From positions 21,702,307-21,766,306 of the forward strand of contig NC_066845.1 of assembly GCF_001640805.2 (NCBI RefSeq): DNA of 64,000 nt, given 5' to 3'. Position numbers and translations under genes: made by a program. This document shows positions 13,901 to 28,100 of the stretch, one piece after another. Origin of the DNA: Lates calcarifer (lineage: Eukaryota; Chordata; Actinopteri; Centropomidae). The notes under the pieces were generated by a model. That model searched no databases. It was not told the origin of the DNA and saw only the letters and a list, made by a program, of their open reading frames with translations. Position 1 is the first letter of the stretch, and each line of letters starts with the position of its first letter.

Positions 13901-16900
13901 TATTGCAGGAATTTGGAATGTGATCCTTTCTCACTCTTAAGATATAGTCCACATGGCAAGGCAAAGTGAATCACCAAAGTGCTGTGGACTGCTCAGCATT
14001 GCTGCATGATAAGTGCTTATCTCACTGTGGGTGTTGATTGTATGGTTTACTCACATTATTTCTGATGTTACTTGGTAATCCACACACACAGCTTTAGTTT
14101 AAAACTGGTGAAAGAATTTCTGGTAGTATTTGGTATTTTCCTCCAAGGACTTTGGTGTAGCATGTGAAGAAACCTTGATACTGTATTCGTCCCCTCCCCC
14201 CTCATGTTAATCCCTTACCCAGCAACCATGTTGGTTGTGCTCCAGCTGGGGAGGGGGTTAACTCCTCACATCTACTGCTATAACTCAACACATTACATTA
14301 AATCTGCAGGAGGAGCTTCTGTTTTGATATTGTTCTGTATTTTAGAAAGGGGGGATTAATTTGTCTGTGCTAAAAAAAAAACAAAGCACCAGAGGTAAAC
14401 CGAGAGAGAAAGGGAGCATGAGAGGTTGTTTATGTGGATGTAGATGCAGGGGCAGAAGCTGTGTGAAGATCAATAGTAACAGTGGGGGAGGTCAGGGACT
14501 CCTGTGACTCTGTAATGCTCACCTATAAATAGCCAATAACAGAGGCTGCTCATTCCAAGCACGCTCCTTTTTTCTAATTTGACTGAAACATATCCATGTC
14601 CCCATCCCCAGCACTGTCAAACCAAACCATCAAGTCCATCATGTTGTAGATCTTTGTCCTTCAAGGGTGTGTTATTTCAACTGCCCCTGCACCCTTCCCC
14701 CCTGCACAAACACATACATGGGCAATTGAATTGAATTGAATTATTTGATGGATTGCAAATATACTTTTTGTCATCATGCTTATTTTTATGGAAGGGGATG
14801 TTAACTACAGATTATTAGCTGAGGCAAAACAAGCTGTACATTGTAGTGGTATACATTTTATTTTGGTCTTTCAGTGGGAGTTAATGCTGCTGGCTCTGTA
14901 GTCTCTGGGAAGTCCCCCCACCTCCTAATGCAGGAGAGACTCAACCTTCATTAACAGCACTTTTATATGAGTCTGTATCAAAAAGCATGGGCTGTAAAAC
15001 TCACCACATGGTTCGCTGGCTGCTTAGACCTGACATAAAAAAGGAGCTCAGGGCCAAAACCAGTTTCTGCAGTTTCTTTTAAAGCAGAGGTTTAATGTTC
15101 AGCAAACCAAATGGAAGGAAGAACAGGACACAGGCTAAAACAGTGATATCTAAAAGAAAAACTGCATGTTACAAAACATGTATGGAAAAATAACAAAGAT
15201 AACTTTTTTCTTACTTTATTAAGAGTAGAAAAGTAATGAAGTGAAGATGCCTTACTAAGCAGTTTTACAGTTTTACAGTTGTTCAGCAAGTAGCACTAAA
15301 CTCCATTTACAGTTTTCAAATTTACAGCAAATAACAGAAAAACATGTGGCAGTATGTGGTGTTATTTTTTTTGCAACTGATTGACTAAATCAACAACTGT
15401 TAAGGTTCATACAACAACTCATAAGAAAAACAGTTTATTACAGTCTCCCTGATGAACAGCAAACTCTGCCAAAACATATTGTGGAAAGTAACATTTTGAT
15501 ATAGGAGAAAAGTGTAATAATTAAGGCGTTGTGCTGAACTTACTTACCCTGAGTGTGTCTGTAGCACCGACTAAAACTCTCAAATTTCATGTTCATAATC
15601 TTGTTTACTTATTCTTTAATTAGATTGTTCCTAATTTAAATTTAAAAACTTTCAAGTTTTAGACTATTTCATTTAGATTTATTTTGTACGATTGCTTGTG
15701 TTTACACATTTAACATTTTATAAGTTTGGCTCCCTTTTGTTAAATGATCATTTTTTTATATTTCTCAACAACTGAACAAAGGTATTGGTACTCATAATGA
15801 AAACTCTGGTGTCTGCACTAAAAAATAAGAAAAAAATTCACACTTAGAAACAGTCTGTTAGTCTTAAACAGCCTGTGACATAAAGGATAGCTCACTAGAA
15901 ATAACAGAAGTAAAAAGAGCAAAGATGAAAAGGAATTTACATTTAATAAAGAAAAAACATTTAAATGATCTTGTCAGATGCAAACACAGCTGAGACAGTG
16001 AGGCAGACTCCTACAGCCGTGGCCTTTCTCACATTATTTAACACAGTGGCATCACATGCGATTGACATTAGCATAACATTAATATGTAGCCTAGCCTCTT
16101 TGGTGTGGTATTACTCAATGCTAATGATTTAGCCTCTAAGCCTGGGCGTATATTATCAAGACAGCAATGTCAACAGGTTGCCTTTGTCTTGTGGATGAGC
16201 CCAATCTACAACTGCATGCATGCAACTTTAAAGATTAGCATCTCAGTGTGGGCTGCTGGCAGTGCTGGATCTGAGTCCCATAGGGTCTTCGAATGCCTTG
16301 TACATACCAGTCATAGTAAGGGGGGAAACGCTTCCCTCCTTCACCCCCAGGTAGGAGAGATAAGTTTCAGTGGAGAAGAAGAGATATGAGGAGGGGAAAA
16401 GGGGAAGGAGAAAGACAGAGAGAGAATCACAGAGGGTGGGTGCCGGCAGCGGAAAAGTACAGCACATTCCTGCAACCCCCGCTCCCTGTCTCAGCTGGGC
16501 ATGATTGTGATGGAAAGCCCCAGACAAAACCTGAACAGAAAACCCCTTCAGCAGCAGGCCTTGTTGCTCTGTCAGCCACTCAAAAGGCTGCTTTACACTA
16601 TACATCAGCCTTTGTGTGCAGGGCTGTGGACAATAGGGAGATTTGGCCACGATACATCTCTGTTCTCAGCGTGATGCCACTCAGAGGGGGTCAAAGAGAT
16701 GGTGAAATGTGGGTGCTGTTTAAACAGGCACATTTCCAGAGGAGAGCATGAAAAAATCAGGCTACAGTAGAATTCAGCATGAGGTTTCTGGAACATCACC
16801 AAACTGATTCCACCCTCCAAGAAATCAATTTGCTTTGTGTGAGATGAAACACCATTCCTTATAGCTTCACATGATGCACATCTCACTCAGTCAGATAGCT

Positions 16901-17077
16901 ACAGTGAACACTGCCATACTGGGAGCAGTGAAACAAGAGAGCTGTTTGTCTTTGCCATTGACTGGGGCTTTAAATGCTCGACTTGCATTTCCTGGTTTGC
17001 GTTTAAGTTTGGAATGAAACCTAGGCTGACCCCTGGGAAACAATGCTGCCTTTAATGGGTCTTTGGGGGTGGGGGTG

Positions 17078-17082
17078 AGTGT

Positions 17083-17133
<51 letters not shown>

Positions 17134-17142
17134 TGTGTGTGT
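17078..17142 (+). repeat. (GT)n with (GA)n interruption
   Basis: An imperfect GT microsatellite contains a short GA block (about 17121-17133) and then a further GT stretch. A G-rich GGGGGTGGGGG run lies just before it. Confidence 0.95.
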
Positions 17143-18047
17143 ATGGAGGGGTGATACAGAGCATTTAGGGTTCCTTTACCAAAACTAGAGAGAGAGAAAA
17201 AGAGGGTGGAGTTCAAGATGAAGTAGTGCTTTTATACATCTCTTTACTGTCACCACAGTGGATTCATTGTCATGTAGCCTTGCGTTGCCTCATTTCAACA
17301 AATTGAATATTTCTTAATTTATAGCTTCTTCTAACAAAATGGTCTTTTAGTAAATGACAAAATATTGCACCCAAATTGCATCATGTTCCATTTAAAATTT
17401 GTACTTAATTGAAGAGACACTTTTACAGATGCAGTCATCTAAATTTAATGTATAAATTTTAAAAAGGGTAACATTTTCCAGAAATCAGTCTTACATATTT
17501 ACAGACTACTGTATAGGACACAAATGCAAGATCAACTGGAAGCAGTGCTAAAATAATAAACATTGAAGGGGTGCTTTAGCGATTTAGTTTAGCATTTCTA
17601 CAAAGATGGGAGATTTATAGACGGTAGATTTAAAAACTGAGGCTGAGATATCCTGACTTTTAGTCCCCATTATGGGTCAATGTCCTAAAATACTGAATCC
17701 TTTATTTCCCATAATGTAGCCAATAGCATTTGTCAGACTTTCCCTGACTGGTAAGCGCCCACTTCGTTCAAACATCATTTCCCCAGTTTGTAACGCAGGG
17801 TTTCTGTTCTGATGATATCACCAGGCTTCATCAGGTTATCTTCTCAGACTTTATAAAGCCCCTCCAGAGCCACAGAAGACATTCTGCAACTGTTTTCACA
17901 GACTGATAAATATTCCCTGTGACTGGTAAACCTCATGTATGAAATGTGTGGAATTCCCCCTTAAAGCCTCTGGTGACTTCATCTATCACTTCAAGTCATG
18001 TCTGTTGTAATTCCCAGTATGTAGAAGGTCTGTGCTATGGAAATAGA

Positions 18048-18071
18048 AAGTTTATCTTGTTAGATAAACTT
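18048..18071. other. Perfect 9-bp inverted repeat
   Basis: AAGTTTATC and its exact reverse complement GATAAACTT are separated by six bases. No function is evident. Confidence 0.5.
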
Positions 18072-18250
18072 GACAGGGCTGCAACGATTTAATCTAGAAA
18101 GAGCAGTCATCCAGGCTGATGCCTAAGAGACCATGTAGGCCATTTGTTTCTACCCTGTGATATAACCCATAGGAGTGTACCAGCTGCAGGCACACTACAC
18201 CTTTGCTGTTATGTTAACAATAATACAGTAACAGTTGTGGAATGATCAAG

Positions 18251-18330
18251 GTTTGGCTAGGTTTAGGCACAGAAACTACTTGGTTAGGTTCAGGGAAAAA
18301 GTTGTGGTTTGAGTTAAGATACGTACCCCC
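18251..18330 (+). repeat. Middle-repetitive element, copy 1 (TTAGGTTTAGG type)
   Basis: It contains 'gctaggtttaggcac', 'actacttggttaggtt' and 'gtggtttgagttaag', closely matching 46943-47017 in this window. Both copies also have 'catagttacaataataaaca' nearby (after copy 1 at about 18355, before copy 2 at about 46890). The pattern resembles a repeat common in percomorph genomes. The class is unknown to me. Confidence 0.65.
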
Positions 18331-21300
18331 TTAAAGTTAGAGGACCTTTGTTTCCATAGTTACAATAATAAACAATAAATAAATTATGTTGACTTTCAGT
18401 TTGAAACAGGAAACAGTGGTCTCACATGTCAGAGTCCTGACTTTTATTGATCTATCCATCCAACCTTCTTCTAACACAGAATTTGTCACTCTTCATGTCA
18501 TCTCACCTCATCTGTTTTTGTTTGTTTTTTGACTAATTTGGTGAACAGACACAACTTTAACAGAGTGAAATGTCATGAATATTTAACTGTCATCTACAGG
18601 CAGGAGGAGGAGTTATAGGACGTGACACGCTGAGATCAAGTGTGTGAGAGTGTGAATCAGCCTGTTTATATGGTGGCCATGCACTTGAAAGACAGGGTGA
18701 TAGATTTGGCAAATAAGCCTGGAAGAAGGTAACTAAAAGCCATTGTGTTTTTCCCCTCACTGAAGGAAGTCGGGCCTTTCACATAGGCTAGCCAGTGAAA
18801 TATATGGTTTTAATGTCTTCTCTGAATGAGCACATGGTCTGACAAATGGTTGGCAGAGGAGGTGAGGATCCATACTGTCATTTATTTGATCTCCCACATG
18901 TTTTCTATTGTCAGAGACTTTCATACTGTCTTATGTTAAGCTTTACTTACAGTAGCATCAGTCCTGAGGGCTGAGGTTATCACTGCAGTTAAAGCATAGT
19001 TTTTAGCTGAAAGTGCACTTTTGCTTTGTGGGGAGGATGGTTCGAGGTACAAAAGTTTGTTCTTCTCCAGCTTCGTGGAGGTGTCACTCTGCTTTACTCT
19101 ACAGCTTAGCAGCTGAAAAGCTCTTTATTCAGACTTGAATAAAGCTGAATTGGTGCTGAACTGCCCCTCAACTCACACTTGAGAATTCTCTGCGCTCTGT
19201 GTCACCCAGCCTGAAATTCATTCAGAGCCAGCACGCAGAGTACAGAGGACTCAGCAACTTGTATAGTAATTTATTTAGTTTGTAACCATGTGTGACAGTG
19301 TGCATTAAATGTACCCCTTTACCCCCCACTCCTTTTCCCATGGGACACAAACACTATAAAGAACTTTTACAAAACACAAGTATGAAAAGACACAGGAATA
19401 TTAACTACATATTGTTTCTTACTGTATGTATCAGTGGTTTGATAACCCTGCTGTTGAAATTATCCAGGTTCAATATAGACCAAAATAAACAAGTGAAACC
19501 TTAAATATCCAGTGTCTGCCTACCTTAAACATGGTCTGGCTGACTAATAAATTATAAAAATAATATGTCCAAATTAACAGTAGCATTTAACCATGAATAG
19601 TAGTTGATTTTGTTTTAATCAGGAGGATCACTGCCATTGAAGGTTAAAAAAGATTTTTAAAAGAAGAAAGTGATCCAGTGTGTTCCAACAGTGAATCTAA
19701 GTCACAATCATAAGGTAAGATTAGAAATATTAGTCTGATAAAGATAATGTCACTTATGTAAACACAGAGAAATTTACTTAGATACATCTTAAATTTACAC
19801 CTTTACATTTAGATTTAGGAAAATAAACCCATAAAGGCACCTCACACTTCAAGATTTGGAGATTGTAGTTTTCAGATGATAGCTGCTGTATGGTTCTGTA
19901 AAGACAAATTCGTACTTGTGAACGTCATAAAGTTCTTAAGATTCATTATTTATAGAACTGAAAGTTGGCCAGTCAATTAACCTTCCAGTATTCAGATTAA
20001 TTCATTATTTATTATTCAGATTAGAGTTTTATTATCGTAGAATTTAACAAGCAAACAAATACCAAACATATCCAGCTCCAGCTTCTCAAATGTAAGTAAA
20101 AATTATTGTTTTTCTTTTCAAATGATAGAACTGTGTTAATCATCTCTCTAAAGTATTGAGATCACACTGTGTCCTCTAAACAATTATTATACTAAAAGAG
20201 TCAGCACCATGGAAAGGATTCTGGAGGAGGAGGAGCTTTCCTTCCTCTCAGAGTCGACTTAACCTCTGTGCTGTATAGAATTAATCACCAAACTAGTTAA
20301 ATTCTAGTCTTAGCGTTGGCTAACCGTGTGATGGCCCATTGTTTCTGTACAGTATGGCTGCCCCTGTAGTCCTCTGAAGGCAGCAAACTTAAACCTCACA
20401 GCATCTCACTGGTAATCTGTCTCTAGGCTTTAGAAGTCCTCTATTCACCATTCATTATCTGGGAGAGGCTTTATGCCATGTGCCCCCCACCCCCACCTCC
20501 CTCTAATTACCTTTAGTACATGAACCCTGCAGCCTGCTATGAACACCCCCTCTCTCTGGGAGGCTTAGCTCAGTTAAGTCACATGCTTCTGATGAGCTGC
20601 CCCTTAAATTATATGCATACACACACAAGAGCTTAATCCTGCTCATCTGAACATGAAAGATGATGTTACTATGGCTTGTTTATTGTCAAAACATTGTGTC
20701 TTTTAATCAGAGTTGGGTGACCTGCTTTGTCGTTAACAACAGTGACAGTATCAGGTTTCTTCCAGGTGTGTCCCATGAGGTACACAGAATGAGCTGTGTG
20801 TTTTGGGCCTTGTTCATACCTGCACTGACATGGGTCTTGGGTGATCGAATCACAGGCAGACAGCTCTAGGTATGTCAGTCCACACCTGGCATTAGACTGT
20901 CTCCACGAGTCTCAGCGACCACTTGTAATCAGATCTAACCTCCCTGTAAATAAACATTATTTCTGTTTGCAAAGAAAAAAAGTGTAGTATAGTAGTATAA
21001 CAGTAGTATATAACTTTATTTGGAGGGGAAAGTGTCAGGTAAAACATGACACAAAGGCAGCATACCTACATATCATCAGTCCACGATGTGTGATTGTTTG
21101 TCTGTGTATGTGTGATCAGACCTGATGGGTCCTGTAGTGTGACCAAGGCTTGAACAGAATGATTAGAATCAGAACATTTAAAAGGAGTCATGGATCCAGT
21201 AAATCCTCCCTCAGCACAGAATGTAAACAGAGATGCAGCAGCAGGAACTGAAATCCTACATACTGTCGGCCTGCAGGAAATCTGCTTGTCTGCCTCCATT

Positions 21301-23485
21301 ATTGGCTTTCCAACCTCATAATCCCACAGGAGGGTAAAGGTCCCACCTGTGTGTATTGCAGTTTGTTGCATTACACAGGAGTCTTACATTAATCAGTAGT
21401 TCGGGTTAATCTCTAGGCTCAGCAGGTAGCATTAACCTGCTGGATGGCAGCCTCAGACCTGTTATGTCTACTTCATTCTCTCTGTGAAAGCACACATGCT
21501 GCTGTCCATAGCATTACCTCAGCACATCACAGCTCTTTACATCAGCCAACGGCCAGTGGTCCTGTTTCCTCTTCAGCCTGTGAGCAGATACATGCAGGAG
21601 GCTTTTATCTGCTTCTCAAACATGAAGACAGAAAGCTGGGCTGTGAGTGTACTCAGGAACAGAAGAATCAAGAGCTCAAATTTATTTTATGGTTCTAGTT
21701 GCTATGCAACAAAAACTTTGACAATACACAAGCTGTGCTAACTCACCTGAAGTAACAAAGGGGAAAATATTGAAATTGAAAAGGGCCTGTTACACAACTT
21801 TCAGACAACAGACCCGGGTATCATGATGCGGTTCAACTCAACATTTGTTGGACTTGTGTTGGACCCATTTGTACAAGCAGCTGTCACCCTGCTTCTCATT
21901 GTCAGTGGAGACTGCAGTCTGCAGTGTAGCTTCACTGAGAAACCTGAAAATGAATCTATAAAAGACATCTTCATAGAAAGAAAAGAATCATTTTAAGGCC
22001 TTTCTCTCAGTCATGCAAGACAGCAGGTGATGAATGACTGCTGCAACCAAACCACTGAAAATGTCCCAAACCTTTCAGTCAACCAAAAAGTTCATTTTGT
22101 GATTTTGTTTTGTTGCACAGTCCAACTTCAATCAGGTGGTGATATGTTTGTTCCCAGTCGAGCCTTGATACAGATGCAGAGTGAGGTTGCAACCGTGGAG
22201 TCCAACCCATCTGCTTTCTCTGGCTATAAGCAGGAGGGGTGGGGGTAGGGCTTCTTAATATATGTGTGTGTGATAAAGCTTAAGACCACGAATATGGTTG
22301 AATATGCTCAGACTTAATTCTCAGCTTCCTCGATGAGTTTGATTATGTGCTTTTGTGCCCTGGAGGGAGATGGGGGATTAAGAGAAGATTTTCAACAGCT
22401 TTCTCAGATTGCTGTCTTTACAATTTGAGAGCACCTTCACACTTAGTTAAATAGCTTCACAAGGAAAGTCCTCAGCAAGATCCAGCTCTCTTTGATCCTC
22501 TCCTCAGTCTGTCACATATGTATGTTCTTCCATACATCCAAATGCCATTTTGAATCAATTTCTTTGACTTTGGCCCATCTCTTCTTTTCTTGCCATCTTA
22601 GTCCTTACTCCTCTATTCATGGTCAGCAAGCTGCCAGCAAGCCATTCAACCAAATCCAGTGACATTATTTTCAATGTATTTTGTTCAGGACATCGTGTTC
22701 CACACCACTCCCTTGCCTCAAGTCCCCTCCTCCTACCCCAAGCCCCTAAATATCCCCTCACATGTGTTCCAAATTACATCCCTCACTTATTCCTGTCCTT
22801 ACAACTTTTCACTGTTTGGACTGATCAGTAAGAAGTGTGAGGTGGTAAGGTTAATGGTTAAGAAAGTGCCTGAGTGGAACATCCATGCAAACAGAGGTTG
22901 CATTGAACTTAGTGCTGGTAGATTTCAAAGCCCCTGAGTGGAAAATTAGTGACCACTTGGAAGTTATAACTTAGGAGAAGATACTTATTTAAAGGATACT
23001 ATAGGTGTTAGGTGTACAGAACACCTTACACCACATGTTACTAACTGTTCGATGGAACTGAATTTGACAAAGTACATTTTAGACAGAGTAATATCCCTCT
23101 GAGGCCTTCCACTTTATGTCATATTGCTGTTTTTAAGAGGAGAGAAAGGAGAGACTGTAAACAAATCAGTCGTGTCATATTAGCCTCCTCTCACTAGAGC
23201 ATCTGAATAAAACATACACAAGACATCTCCAGTCTCAATCCTGCTGCCTGTTACACCCCCACTTTCAGAAAATGAGAGTTACAGCTTAAGAAGCCTTTTG
23301 GATTAGCCAGTGCTTGGCTAGAACGTAAGCCTCAACTGCCCCCATGATCTCAATTAAAAACTGGTGCCTTTAGCAAGGTTTTTGCACCCACTATGTTTTT
23401 TTCACAGTATGATTCAATTAAACCAAAGAAGTGTATGGAAATGGTTCTAAATCCTTTGTTTTTCTGTTCCTTTTCCCCTCTGCAG

Positions 23486-23716
23486 ATGATCCAGCTGACC
23501 AGCGTACTTGTCTTATCTGTGGAGATCGTGCCACAGGCCTGCACTATGGCATCATCTCCTGTGAAGGCTGCAAGGGCTTCTTCAAGCGCAGCATCTGCAA
23601 CAAGCGTGTGTACCGCTGCAGCCGTGACAAAAACTGTGAGATGTCGCGTAAGCAGCGCAACCGCTGCCAGTACTGCCGTCTGCTCAAGTGTCTGCAGATG
23701 GGGATGAACCGCAAAG
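23486..23716 (+). CDS. nr6a1: nr6a1 exon: both zinc fingers
   Basis: The acceptor is a strong pyrimidine tract ending CCCCTCTGCAG and the donor is GGTAAAG. The exon starts with two bases completing a codon (probably Asp) and ends with one base of an Ala codon. It encodes the complete DNA-binding domain in one exon, CLICGD through LQMGMNRK. That differs from nr5a1 in this window, where an intron splits the first finger from the second. The donor is followed at once by a GT-rich run. Confidence 0.97.
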
Positions 23717-25070
23717 GTAAAGTGTGTGTGTGTGTATATACATCTATCTATAAATACATGTAGAGAGAAAAAGAAAGTTTAATTAATTACATTTTTCATC
23801 AAGATCTCATTGCTCAAAAGATAACAGTAATTTGTTCTCAGGCTCCAGCCAGTTCTCAAAGTCCTGATGAAGGCAGCAATACATTAATGAATATTTGTAT
23901 TTACAGTTCCTCTTGAGTGCTCAGTGAAGCACATACAGTTAAGTGCTAGATTCTTAATTCCATGAGCATATGCTGCCCCCTAGTGGAGGAAAAGCATTAA
24001 GTGACCTTTCAGTACTTCTCCATTCTGATGGCCTAATTTTATTTGATTTATTCTCCAAATATTTTGATTAAGGGAAGCTTGTCTTGACACATGAAATGGA
24101 TTTACTTACCTCCCAGTTTTTCACAAATCATTCCCAGGGAACCGAAAAAAAACACGTTTGCCCGCCAACATAAACAGGTCCAGCTATAGTTTCTGAAGAA
24201 AAAAATCACCACGTGGAAATAAAGGATGTGAAGCAAAGCCCTGTTTGATTTGTTTCAGCCACTAGGTAGAGCTGTGATACTAATCATAGATCAAGCTTTG
24301 TCAGTGGACCAAATCTTTCTTTTTGTCTTGCAGCAATCAGGGAGGATGGCATGCCAGGAGGGAGGAACAAAAGCATTGGGCCTGTTCAGGTAAATCACTG
24401 ACCTCACGTTCACCAGAAATGTTGTTTTTGTGACATTCACTGACCCTCTCCCTGCTTACAGTCACTGTATACATATTACCTGGCTTAGCTTGCTTACCAT
24501 GAATGCAGTTAGTGCACAAACCATTCACTTAAATAACACTGAGTTGGAGTGCTACAATGCTAATGATTTGGGTGTACTCGTGAAGGATGTAATGAGAGTG
24601 AGCCCTGACCTTGTTATATCATCAGTATAATCATGTTGCACTGATTATTCCCTATTCAGCTCTGGCTTCATTATTAACACTGGTGAGAGAACAAATGGTC
24701 AGGAAAATGGGTGACATGAGGCTAAGTACCACTGAGTCACTATTCAGGGGAGGGATGTGGTCAATTCATTCCAGCTCAATTCAGCAAGTAAAAAAAACAA
24801 AAAAAACGGCTGCTTCCATTAAAAGATAGCTTTATTTCTAAACCCCAATGAAAGAAGGATCCCTCTGTCATTAATATGGAATGAATTGCTTTTTCAGTAT
24901 ATGTGCTGAATTGATAGAATTGAAAGTGAGTTGACCCCAGCCACAGATATAAGACACCGCATTTTCTGGCATGCTAACACCTTTCAAAACGGCTTTTGTC
25001 TGTGTTTTTTCCCTGCGCAGACCTGCAAGGGTTCTATTGTTTTAGGCGTGTGTGTATATCAGTCAGTCAA

Positions 25071-25104
<34 letters not shown>

Positions 25105-28100
25105 ACATACATACCTGTTTGCCTCCTTTCTTTCTTTCTCTAGCTCCCTGTTTCATTGTTTGATTGTGTCCTTGCTCCTCAACATTTTAGTGAGAAGCAG
25201 CATAGAGCTAGTCAATGCTAATCAATTGAACACTGACACGCAGTGCTTTTTGTCACAAGGACGTGCTGTAAGCTCCAAAAAAAAATCCCAAACTCTCCTT
25301 GTGTGTGTGTTTTAGATCACAGAGGAGGAGATTGAACGGATCATGTCAGGGCAGGAGTTCAAGGAGGATGCCCCAGAGCACACCTGGGGCAACAACGGCG
25401 ACAGCGACCACAGCTCTCCCAGCAACGGTGCCTCTGAGGGCAACCAGCCGTCACCTGCCTCCACTCTGTCATCCAAGTGAGTAGTTAATCTCATCCACTC
25501 ACCGCACAGCGCCAGCACTAGGCCCATCATTGAGATAATGAGCCGGCCCTGACAGTCTAACACCTCGTTCCCATCTTACCCAGACTTTAGTTAAGGTATT
25601 CATCAGCCTAAGAATGCCTGAATATGCAGCTCCTCAGGCTTGGTGATGATAGCATACACAAAGAACTTGCAGCACTATCTGCTGTTCTTGCTATGGAGAC
25701 GAGCGCATTGTCTATCTGCACTCATCAAGGACAAATATTGTCTCGATACTCGCATGACGGTATTTATTTTAGTCTCATTTTGTATAAACATTAGGTTTAT
25801 CTCGGCAGCCACACAGCCTGGGAGCTATTCAGAGGAATACTTGTTTTATCAAATTAAATCTGAGCAGAAATGAACAACAAAAACAGAATGCTTGAGTGGC
25901 GTAGGCTTTGGTATGCAGGTACAAAATGAACTGCAAAGTTTTGTCTACAAGTTTCTAAAAAAATAGCAAAAATGTTAATAGAAAAGAGGATGGAGCTCCA
26001 CCACACTGTCCCAGATAAAGGTTAAAAGTTTAAAGAAACAGTCTATGTCCAGAACAGAGATATAGTAGGTCTGTGGTGTGTTTAGCCTAGCATAGCACAA
26101 ACACAGGAGGTAAAGAGAAACTACCAGCCTTGCTCTGTACGAACACACAGATATGAAGTGCAGTCTTCTTACCTGACTCTGGGTAAGACGGTAAACTATT
26201 CCTTAAATGTAAAAAAAAATTCAAATGTGCCCCTATGTGGCCAAGTGTGTGTGTGTAACCTTTGAACTCTGTGTATCTAGTCGCTCTGTGGAAATGAACG
26301 GCTACACGGCAGCCCTCAGGGACCAGTACATCAACACCTCCATGTCCACACACTACCAGCTCCTGCCTCACCTGTTCAGCTACGCCGCCCAGTCTGGCCT
26401 GCTGGCCCCCCAGCCCCGCAGCCTCTACCCACAGTCCCACCCATTGGTTCTGCAGCTGGTGGCTGCGGAAGACCTGGCCCCACTGGCCACTCCTATGCTC
26501 ATAGAAGACGGGTGAGACAACACATTCACATGATGTAGATTTCTTCCCAGCATGTATGCTGATTTAAATTCTATCATATGACCAGAGATTTAAAAGACCA
26601 CGCAAGTTGTTTTTCATGTCTTGTCCCATTAACTACAAACTGCTAGCGCAGACTCTAAATACGACATTATAGTCGTCACATCATTTGGCTATTTCAGAGT
26701 TTCTATGAAATGAAACTGGTCTGTCTATTTCATTTGCAAAAATTCTTAAGTTCTACTACACACTAGGCTGTCAGATGAACCTGGGTATGAGTCACTGTTA
26801 AAAACACTATATATATATATAAGTAGAACTGTTGTTTAACTCCATCTTAGAAAAATGCAGTGATTTTTGAAATGATGCAGCATCTGGAAATTTGTCTCTC
26901 TCATTGTCTTATTTGATGGAATGTGTTTTCATCTTCAGTGTTAGTGTAATGTAGTAAAAGCATGGTAACAGTCATTTTAGCATTACATATGAAGTCAAAT
27001 TTCATGTCCGAGGCAGTCTGGTTTTACACACAAATACAATATCTGCATCATATATAATGTAGTTCCCAAAGTAATCCTTTGTTATTTTGTTCATTCCAGG
27101 TACAAAGTGACACAGGTGGAACTGTTTGCCCTGCTGTGTCGCCTGGCAGATGAGTTGCTCTTCCGCCAGATCTCCTGGATCAAGAAACTGCCGTTCTTCT
27201 GTGAGCTCTCCATAGAGGACTACACCTGCCTCCTCAGCTCCACCTGGCAGGAGCTCATCCTGCTCTCCTGCCTGACCATCTACAGTGCCCAGATCTTCGG
27301 AGACCTGGCTGATGTCACTGCTAAGTACACACCTTCTGATGACGAGTTGCAGGGGTGAGTGACAACGTATTGGAGAGGAAAGAGGGATCAGAAAGTTTGG
27401 TTAGAGCTGCCCATAGTTGTTTTGTTTTATTGCCCAAGTTCATTGCGACTTTGCTCTTATTGTTTATGCTTGGACAGGAATGATGGCAAAAACGATAAAA
27501 ATAAGTTGGAATTATCTGTGTGAATGTGACATTATCCCAAGACCTAACCCTCTACACCTTAGTTTGTAACCAGTTTGTAACCACCAAACAAAGAACAGAG
27601 GTGAAGTATGGCATTTACTTAAAACTGTACAGATCAAATAACAATGTGTAACATGAAAAGAGTAACTCATGATGAGCCTACAGAGAAATATCACCAACTC
27701 TGCTGTTTATCTTGGCTTTACTGGGCATTTTAGCATCTTTAAGGCTTTTGAGGTTTGGTCACAGTGCTTCATCGGCCTTGTTTCTATGCAGTTGTTTTCA
27801 GTAGAAAAGGCTCTACTGTACATTAACAGACATAAAAGCAGATTGGGACAGAAACACAACAAAATGAATGCTGACATTGCTCTGTGTCTTCTGGATGTAT
27901 AGATGGATACACTACTGATCAAATGTTTTGGAATACATCTATTTGTCTATTTGTCTAGTTTTTATTGAAATTTCAGCAGTTCTAATTCAGTGAATAACCC
28001 AAAAGATCTAGGTATAGGTTTAGGTAGCCAAAAACTGGAAAACCTTGTAAATTTCATAATAAAAATAGGCCTTTTCAGGGATAACAAATAGTTTACAGCT

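Larger units (their letters stand above)
1..23485 (+). other. nr6a1: Presumed 5' intron of nr6a1 (non-coding)
   Basis: The first recognisable nr6a1 exon starts at 23486 with a split codon, so at least one coding exon must lie 5' of it. I looked for the conserved N-terminal peptide of the family (the acidic DELAELDPG-like segment known from mammalian NR6A1) and did not find it, so I infer that this stretch is intronic and that the first exon(s) lie outside the window. A very large first intron is known for mammalian NR6A1. Open frames here are short and encode nothing I recognise. Apart from the separately listed SINE, microsatellites, G-rich tract, half-sites and one middle-repetitive fragment, I see no gene. 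A missed short exon remains possible. Confidence 0.6.

Noticed and set aside
16243..16650. 135-codon open frame on the - strand overlapping a 121-codon + strand frame
   Set aside because: No family signature; the two strands are open together because of GC- and purine-rich composition.
23393..23485. ATG codons upstream in frame with the nr6a1 zinc-finger exon (ATG at 23431)
   Set aside because: A strong pyrimidine tract and CAG acceptor at 23485 show that this is intron. The frame is open by chance.
1..23485. miR-181a/b hairpins expected antisense in an NR6A1 intron
   Set aside because: I looked for the mature sequences in both orientations and saw none; the nearest partial resemblance (about 1860, 'cccgacagcaat') diverges outside a short core.
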